This document shows positions 32,363 to 37,674 of a stretch of DNA of 37,674 nucleotides, in pieces. The DNA comes from Rhizobiales bacterium Ga0077556 (GTDB lineage: Bacteria > Pseudomonadota > Alphaproteobacteria > Rhizobiales > Phreatobacteraceae). The notes under the pieces are model-generated. The model saw nothing but the letters and a program-made list of their open reading frames with translations. It was not told the origin of the DNA and made no database searches. Positions within the stretch are counted from its first letter, which is position 1. Each line of letters opens with the position of its first letter. The translations under genes and the position numbers were made by a program. The stretch spans positions 1 through 37,674 of the forward strand of contig LNFH01000083.1 in the NCBI GenBank assembly GCA_001464235.1. Direction: 5' to 3'.

Positions 32363-35300
32363 TTGGACAATCCCAAGTTCCTGGCCGGCGGCGGCCCGAT
32401 GGGCGAGCGTATCCGCAGCTTCGACTGGTCCGGCCATCCCCTGGGCGCGCCCGCGGGCTGGCCGGCGAGCCTCCGGTCGGCCGTCGCCATCTGCCTCAAC
32501 TCGGCCTTCCCCACCGCCATCTACTGGGGGCCCGACCTCCTGCTGATCTACAACGACGCCTGGGCGCCGATCCCCGGCGAGCGCCATCCCTGGGCCTTGG
32601 GCCGGGCGGGCGCGGAGGTCTGGTCCGACATCTGGCCGGTGGTCGGGCCGCAATTCGCCCGCGTGCTGGCGACCGGCGAGGGGTTCTCCGTCTTCGACCA
32701 GATGCTGCCGATGCAGCGATCCGGCCGCGTCCACGAAACCTACTGGAACTACAGCTTCACCCCGATCCTCGATGAGGACGGCAGGGTCGTCGGCATCCTC
32801 AACCAGGGCAACGAGACCACCGACCGCGTGCTCGGTCTGCGCCGCCAGGAGTTCAAGCTCAAGCTCGAGGACGCCCTGCGCCAGGAGAGCGACGGCCGCG
32901 CCATCATGCTCGCGGCGGCGACGGCGCTCGGCCGCCACCTCGGGGCCCAGCGCGTCGGCTACGGCGAGGTGCTGCAGGACGACGCCACCGTCTCCCTCGA
33001 CGTGTGCTGGGCGGAGGGCGTGCAGCCGGTGTCGGGCCGCTTCCCGCTCGAGAGCTTCGGCGCCGCGGACGTCGCCCGCCAGCGCCGAGGCCTCACCCAG
33101 AGCTGCGACGACGTGCTCACCGATCCCGGCCAGGACGCCGCCGTCTGGGCCGCGATCGACACCCGCGCCTATGCCTCCGTCCCGCTCATCCGCCACGGCC
33201 GCTTCTCGGCGTCGCTCTACGTCAACTTCCGTGAGCCCCACGCCTGGACCGGCGAGGAAATCGCCCTGATCGAGGAGACGGGCGCGCGGACCTGGGAAGC
33301 GGTGGAACGCGCCCGCGCCGAGAACGAGCTGAGGGAGAGCGAGGCGCGCTTCCGCAACATCGCCGACAATTCACCGATGATGATGTGGGTGACGGATGCC
33401 TCGGGCTACTGCACCTACCTGAACCGTCTCTGGTACGAGTTCACCGGCCAGACGCGCGAGGAAGCGGAGGGTTTCGGCTGGCTGGCGGCGACCCATGCCG
33501 ACGACAGGGCGCGCGCCGAGGACGTGTTACGCGAGGCCAATGCGGCGCAGGCGCCGTTCCGGCTGGAGTACCGGCTGCGCAGGGCCGACGGGGCCTACCG
33601 CTGGGCGATCGACGCCGCGGCGCCGCGGTTCTCGCCGTCGGGCGAGTTCCTCGGCTATGTCGGTTCGGTGATCGACATCGACGAGCGCCGCAGCGTCGAG
33701 GAAGCGCTGCGGCAGAGCGGCGAGTTGCTGCGGCAGAGCGAGGACCGGCTCCGCACCCTCACCAACGCGATCCCCTCCTTCGTCTGGTTCGCGACAGCGG
33801 ACGGCGACATCCATTACCTCAACGAGCGCTGGTATGCGTTCACGGGCCAGCGCCCGGACGAGGCGATCCCCAGCGGCTGGACGGCCGCGCTGCATCCGGA
33901 CGACGTGCAGCGGACCATGGCGGCCTGGGAGACGGCGCGGCACCTCGGCGAGCCCTACCGCATCGAGATGCGCTACCGCCGCGCGGACGGCGCCTATCGC
34001 TGGTACGTGGCGCAAGCCGAACCGCTGCGCGACGCGGACGGCGCGGTGACGGCCTGGTTCGGAACCTCGACCGACGTGCACGAGCAGCGCCTGGCGAAGG
34101 AACGGCTCGAACTCGCGCTCGACTCCGGCGCGATCCAGGGCACCTGGGTCTGGGACGTGCCGGCCGACCGGGTGACGGCCGACGAGCGTTTCGCGCGGAC
34201 CTACGGCATCCCTCTCGACGAGGCCAGGGCCGGCTTCCCCATCGCCCTGGCGGTCGCGGCGATCCACCCGGAGGATCAGGCGCTGGTGCGCGAGGCGATC
34301 CAGGGGGCGCTGGACACCGGCGGCAGCTACCGGTGCGAGTATCGGGTCAGGAACAGCGACGGCGTCTTCCGCTGGGTGGAGGCGAGCGGCAAGGTAGAAC
34401 TCGCCGCCGACGGCAGCCCGCTGAGGTTTCCCGGCGTGGCGGTGGACGTGGAGGCGCGGCGGGTGCTGGAGGCCGACCGGGATCGCGCGACCTCCCTGCT
34501 GCAGGCCTTCTTCGACACCTTTCCGGGGGCTGCCTACGCCAAGGACCTCACCGGGCGCATCCTGCTCGGCAACCGCGGCTTCGCCGAAGCCACCGGCACG
34601 CCGCCCGAGCAGTTCCTGGGGCGGACCGACGCCGAGGTCATGGCAGACCGGGAGAAGGCCCGCGCCATCATGGAAAACGACCGCCAGGTGATGGCGACGG
34701 GCATCGCCAGGCAGGTGGAGGAGGACATCGTCCAGCCCGACGGCACGCTGACGCAGTGGCTGTCGATCAAGACGCCTTTGCGCGCGGGCGACGGGTCGGT
34801 GGTCGGGCTGGTGGGCGTCTCCCTCGACATGACCGAGCGACGGCAGGCCGACGACCGCGCCCGGCTCCTGGCGCGGGAGGTCGACCATCGCGCCAAGAAC
34901 CTGCTCAGTGTCGTGCAGTCGGTGGTGCAGCTGACCAAGAGCCCGGACGTCGCCTCCTTCAAGGCGGCGGTCAGCGGGCGGATCCACGCCCTCGCCCGCG
35001 CCCACAGCCTGCTGGCCGAGAGCCGCTGGCAGGGCGTCAATCTCGACACGCTCGTGCGCGAGGAGTTGGCGCCCTTCGCCCGGCCCGGCGCCGACCGCAT
35101 CCATATCGAGGGGCCGTCCCTTCGCCTGCGCCCGGCGGCCTCGCAGGCGCTCGCCCTGGCGCTCCACGAACTCGCCACCAACGCCGCCAAATACGGTGCC
35201 CTGTCGACGGAGCACGGCAGCCTCGACGTGTCCTGGCGCCATGCGGGACCGGCAGCCTCGCGCACGCTGGAACTGATCTGGCGCGAGCGCGGCGGGCCGC

Positions 35301-35530
35301 CTGTGCAGCCGCCCGGCCGCAAGGGCTTCGGCTCGACCGTGATCCGCACCTCGGTCGAGCGCCAGCTCGGCGGCGAGGTACGGCTCGACTGGGACCCGCA
35401 AGGGCTCTTCTGCCGCATCGACGTGCCGGCCGAGGAGCTGGAAGCCATGCACCAGTCGGCCGCGCCGGAGGCCACCGAGGCCGCCGCCAGCGGCTCCCCC
35501 CCCCCCTGGTCGTCGAGGACGAGGCGCTGA
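32363..35530 (+). CDS. Multi-PAS/GAF HWE histidine kinase
   Basis: 1055 residues as the sequence stands, from TTG 32363 (family-typical NPKFLAGGGPMGERIRSFDW). The order is: PAS-like (about 20-160), GAF (about 165-315), four PAS domains (about 320-445, 455-570, 575-700, 705-825; motifs such as WYEFTGQ, WYAFTGQ and DGAYRW), then an HWE kinase core with His842 (EVDHRAKNLLSVVQSVV), ALHELATNAAKYGALS and GFGSTVI. There is no membrane span, so it senses in the cytoplasm. The kinase is complete at about residue 1030; the last 12 residues come from readthrough in the wrong frame after a run of 11 C. One more C would join it to the receiver domain that follows. Confidence 0.92.
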   Translation: MDNPKFLAGGGPMGERIRSFDWSGHPLGAPAGWPASLRSAVAICLNSAFPTAIYWGPDLLLIYNDAWAPIPGERHPWALGRAGAEVWSDIWPVVGPQFARVLATGEGFSVFDQMLPMQRSGRVHETYWNYSFTPILDEDGRVVGILNQGNETTDRVLGLRRQEFKLKLEDALRQESDGRAIMLAAATALGRHLGAQRVGYGEVLQDDATVSLDVCWAEGVQPVSGRFPLESFGAADVARQRRGLTQSCDDVLTDPGQDAAVWAAIDTRAYASVPLIRHGRFSASLYVNFREPHAWTGEEIALIEETGARTWEAVERARAENELRESEARFRNIADNSPMMMWVTDASGYCTYLNRLWYEFTGQTREEAEGFGWLAATHADDRARAEDVLREANAAQAPFRLEYRLRRADGAYRWAIDAAAPRFSPSGEFLGYVGSVIDIDERRSVEEALRQSGELLRQSEDRLRTLTNAIPSFVWFATADGDIHYLNERWYAFTGQRPDEAIPSGWTAALHPDDVQRTMAAWETARHLGEPYRIEMRYRRADGAYRWYVAQAEPLRDADGAVTAWFGTSTDVHEQRLAKERLELALDSGAIQGTWVWDVPADRVTADERFARTYGIPLDEARAGFPIALAVAAIHPEDQALVREAIQGALDTGGSYRCEYRVRNSDGVFRWVEASGKVELAADGSPLRFPGVAVDVEARRVLEADRDRATSLLQAFFDTFPGAAYAKDLTGRILLGNRGFAEATGTPPEQFLGRTDAEVMADREKARAIMENDRQVMATGIARQVEEDIVQPDGTLTQWLSIKTPLRAGDGSVVGLVGVSLDMTERRQADDRARLLAREVDHRAKNLLSVVQSVVQLTKSPDVASFKAAVSGRIHALARAHSLLAESRWQGVNLDTLVREELAPFARPGADRIHIEGPSLRLRPAASQALALALHELATNAAKYGALSTEHGSLDVSWRHAGPAASRTLELIWRERGGPPVQPPGRKGFGSTVIRTSVERQLGGEVRLDWDPQGLFCRIDVPAEELEAMHQSAAPEATEAAASGSPPPWSSRTRR
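35496..35506. repeat. Run of 11 C at the kinase-receiver junction
   Basis: The run reads TCC CCC CCC CCC TGG in the kinase frame. The receiver frame is offset by -1, so 12 C (or 9) would restore one continuous hybrid kinase. Such runs are prone to length change in cells and to counting errors in sequencing. Confidence 0.9.
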
Positions 35531-35847
35531 TCGCCATGGAGCTCGAGCAGACGCTGATCGAGCTCGGCTGCGAGGTGGCGGGCCCTGCGGGCTCGTGCGA
35601 CGCGGCTCTGGCGATCATCGCCGAGCGTAGGCCCCACCTCGCGGTGCTCGACGTCAATCTCGGCCGCGAGACAAGCGGCCGGGTGGCGGAGGTCCTGCGG
35701 GCGCTCGGCGTGCCCTTCATCTACTGCACGGGCTATGCCGAGCCGCTGGAGGACGGCGCACCGCAGGCGGCGGTCGTCATCCGCAAGCCCTTCGACACGA
35801 AGTCGCTGGGCGACGCCATCCGGCGCATCTCCGAGACCGCCGGCTGA
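35506..35847 (+). CDS. Receiver domain, out-of-frame continuation of the HWE kinase
   Basis: 113 residues reading LVVEDEALIAMELEQTLIEL onwards. It is a complete REC domain: Glu4/Asp5 acidic pocket, acceptor Asp49 (LAVLDVNLG), CTGY switch region and Lys94 (VIRKPFD). No start codon or ribosome site precedes it in its own frame, since the conserved strand begins right at the C-run. It must therefore be made as a fusion with the kinase, by frameshift or in a cell or assembly with a different C count. HWE kinases with a C-terminal receiver are common in Rhizobiales. It ends 21 bases from the convergent molybdopterin gene. Confidence 0.85.
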   Translation: MVVEDEALIAMELEQTLIELGCEVAGPAGSCDAALAIIAERRPHLAVLDVNLGRETSGRVAEVLRALGVPFIYCTGYAEPLEDGAPQAAVVIRKPFDTKSLGDAIRRISETAG

Positions 35848-35868
35848 GGATGCCGGCGGTGCTCGGTG

Positions 35869-37674
35869 TCAGAGCAGCTTGTCGAGGGTGATCGGCAGGT
35901 CGCGCACGCGACGCCCGGTCGCGTTGAAGACGGCGTTGGCGACGGCTGCACCGGTCCCGGTGATGCCGATCTCGCCGATGCCGCGCGCGCCCATGGGCGT
36001 GTGGGGATCGGGGATATCGGTCCACATCACCTCGATGACCGGTACGTCGAGGTGTACCGGCACGTGATAGTCGGAGAGGTTCGGGTTCATCACGCGCCCG
36101 TTGCGCTCGTCGAACTGGGTCTCCTCCATCAGGGCGAGGCCGAGGCCCATGATGATGCCGCCGCGGAACTGGCTCGCCGCCGTCTTCGGGTTGAGGATGC
36201 GGCCGCAGTCGAAGGACCCGAGGAACCGCGCGATGCGGATCTCGCCGGTCACCGCATTGACGCGCGCCTCGCAGAACATGGCGCCGTGGCTGTGCATCGA
36301 CCAGTGCATCGTCTCCAGCGGGCTGGCGGGGGTCGCCTCGACGACGACCGACTGACGCTGCGCCCGCTGCAGGATGGAGGCAAAGGTCTCGTGGCGCTGC
36401 GGATCGTCCCGCTTGGCGAGGCCCCCGTCGCGCGCGACCACCGCATCGGCCGCGAGGCCGGCGATGGGAGAGTCGTTGCCCGCGAGGGCGAGGAGCTCGC
36501 CGACCAGCTTGTCGCAGACGGCGATGAGCGAGGCGCCGATGGCAGCGGTCTGCTGCGATCCGCCGGCCATGATGACCCCCGGCAGGCGGGAATCGCCGTA
36601 ATTGAAGGCGACGTTCTCCATCGGCACGCCCAGGCGATCGGCGAGAACCTGCGTGTGCACGGTGGAAGTGCCCATGCCCATCTCGTGCACGGCCAGATCG
36701 ACCGACACGTTCCCGTCCTGCGTCAGGGTCAGGCGGGCGGCGCCGCCGGGCATCCGGTAATAGGGATATGTCGCGGTGGCGCAGCCCATGCCGACCAGCC
36801 ACTCGCCGTCGCGGACGGCTCCGGGCACGGGATTGCGTCGGCTCCAGCCGAAGCGCTCGGCGCCGGCCCGCCAGGCCTCGACGATGTTGCGGCTGGAGAA
36901 GGGAAGGCCCGAGATCGGATCCTTCTCCGGCTCGTTGCGGATGCGCAGCTCGATGGGGTCGAGGCCGATCTCGTGGGCGAGCTCGTCCATGGCCGATTCC
37001 AGCGCGAAGGTGCCCACCGCCTCGCCGGGCGCGCGCATGAAGGTGTTGCTGAGCATGTCGAGCTCCACCTCCTGCACGTCGAGGAGCAGGGTCTTGGCGG
37101 CATAGGCGCTGCGTGTCGGCAGAATGAAGGGCTCGGGCATGGCGTTGTGCGCCGTCTTGACCGTCACGCCGGTGTGGATGATCGCCTCGAGCCGTCCCTC
37201 GGCATCGGCCCCGAGGGCGACGCGCTGTTCGGTCTGCGAGCGGCCGCCGACGACACGGTAGACGCCCTCGCGCGACAGGACGAGGCGCACCGGGCGACCT
37301 GCGAGCTTCGCGGCCGCGGCGGCGAGGATCTGGTGCTGCCACAGGGTCTTGCTGCCGAAGCCACCGCCGACGAAGGGCGAGGTGACGACCACCTTGTCCT
37401 CCGGCATGTCGAAGACCTGCGCCAGTGTCCAGGCGGCGTGGGCGAGCACCTGCTGGGCGTCGTGGATGCGCAGCACTTCGCCCTGCCAGGCGAGTGTCAC
37501 GGCATGAAGCTCGATGGGATTGTGGTTGTGGCGCGGGCTGGAATAGTCCGCATCGATCTTGAAGCGGGCGCCCGCCAGGGCCTCCTCAGCGTCGCCGACG
37601 GCGTCGTGCAGCGCCTCGCCCTGGAACTGGGACTGGGCGGTGCCGCGCGCCTCGGCCTCGGCGAAGTCCGTGAC
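35869..37674 (-). CDS. Xanthine-dehydrogenase-family Mo-binding subunit (PaoC/XdhA type), N-terminus beyond right edge
   Basis: 601 residues are in the window and the frame is open through the right edge, so the N-terminal part is missing. Visible landmarks are RHNHNPIELHAV, SPFVGGGFGSK, FMRAPGEAVGTFALESAMDE, EMGMGTSTVHTQVLADRLGV, GGSQQTAAIG and the C-terminal GARGIGEIGITG, which holds the catalytic glutamate. The order fits periplasmic aldehyde oxidase large subunits (PaoC/YagR), which work with an FAD subunit and a [2Fe-2S] subunit likely encoded to the right. It is not a duplicate of the 22936 gene: the motifs and domain order differ. It converges with the HWE kinase gene. Confidence 0.93.
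   Translation of the reverse strand, partial: VTDFAEAEARGTAQSQFQGEALHDAVGDAEEALAGARFKIDADYSSPRHNHNPIELHAVTLAWQGEVLRIHDAQQVLAHAAWTLAQVFDMPEDKVVVTSPFVGGGFGSKTLWQHQILAAAAAKLAGRPVRLVLSREGVYRVVGGRSQTEQRVALGADAEGRLEAIIHTGVTVKTAHNAMPEPFILPTRSAYAAKTLLLDVQEVELDMLSNTFMRAPGEAVGTFALESAMDELAHEIGLDPIELRIRNEPEKDPISGLPFSSRNIVEAWRAGAERFGWSRRNPVPGAVRDGEWLVGMGCATATYPYYRMPGGAARLTLTQDGNVSVDLAVHEMGMGTSTVHTQVLADRLGVPMENVAFNYGDSRLPGVIMAGGSQQTAAIGASLIAVCDKLVGELLALAGNDSPIAGLAADAVVARDGGLAKRDDPQRHETFASILQRAQRQSVVVEATPASPLETMHWSMHSHGAMFCEARVNAVTGEIRIARFLGSFDCGRILNPKTAASQFRGGIIMGLGLALMEETQFDERNGRVMNPNLSDYHVPVHLDVPVIEVMWTDIPDPHTPMGARGIGEIGITGTGAAVANAVFNATGRRVRDLPITLDKLL

Noticed and set aside
1-37674. tRNA, rRNA, CRISPR, transposase, integrase or phage genes
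   Set aside because: Nothing with the needed motifs or repeats was seen on reading either strand; small structured RNAs cannot be excluded without a covariance search.

Overview
The window is GC-rich (around 70% by eye) and densely coded, with many ATGA/GTGA overlaps and several TTG or GTG starts. An alphaproteobacterium of the Hyphomicrobiales (Rhizobiales) is the best guess. Supporting this are an HWE-type histidine kinase, a tartrate dehydratase very like the Bradyrhizobium enzyme, a large set of ABC importers with Tat-type binding proteins, and two xanthine-dehydrogenase-family molybdenum enzymes. I saw no tRNA, rRNA, CRISPR array, insertion sequence, integrase or phage gene.

Layout. 1-5171: the 5' end of an exported protein leaving the left edge, a regulatory region, a MarR-like regulator, a convergent two-component pair (7TM-DISM histidine kinase plus stand-alone receiver), an unannotated 26-residue membrane peptide and a PHB-depolymerase-type esterase. 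5262-9877: a LysR regulator divergent from D(-)-tartrate dehydratase (tarD), then a MocR-type regulator divergent from an EamA transporter. 9968-16722: a SpoIIAA-like protein, a hydantoinase/dihydropyrimidinase, a PotD/A/B/C-like ABC importer and an NHL-propeller protein. The hydantoinase and the importer each have a near-consensus sigma-54 promoter, which points to nitrogen control. 16736-22313: a TTC38-like TPR protein, an HD-GYP response regulator and a divergent hybrid kinase carrying its own Hpt domain.

22466-27112 is the most unusual segment. It is a tight run of a [2Fe-2S] subunit, a Tat-exported molybdopterin hydroxylase large subunit, then soxX, soxY, soxZ and soxA. The gene pairs overlap or sit 3-11 bases apart. 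Neither soxB nor soxCD is present, and the SoxY C-terminus departs from the usual GGCGG. This could be a Sox-derived carrier/cytochrome module working with a xanthine-dehydrogenase-family hydroxylase. That pairing is seen in the sequence; its chemistry is inference.

27113-37674: a 304-base regulatory gap with three inverted repeats, an orphan oligopeptide-type binding protein, a GlxA-type regulator divergent from an isonitrile-hydratase-like DJ-1 protein, an orphan branched-chain-amino-acid-type binding protein, and a multi-PAS HWE histidine kinase. The kinase's receiver domain is put out of frame by a run of 11 C. The window ends inside a second, unrelated molybdopterin hydroxylase (PaoC/XdhA type).

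Protein family calls come from reading motifs in the translations. No database search was run. Residue numbers refer to the starts chosen here.
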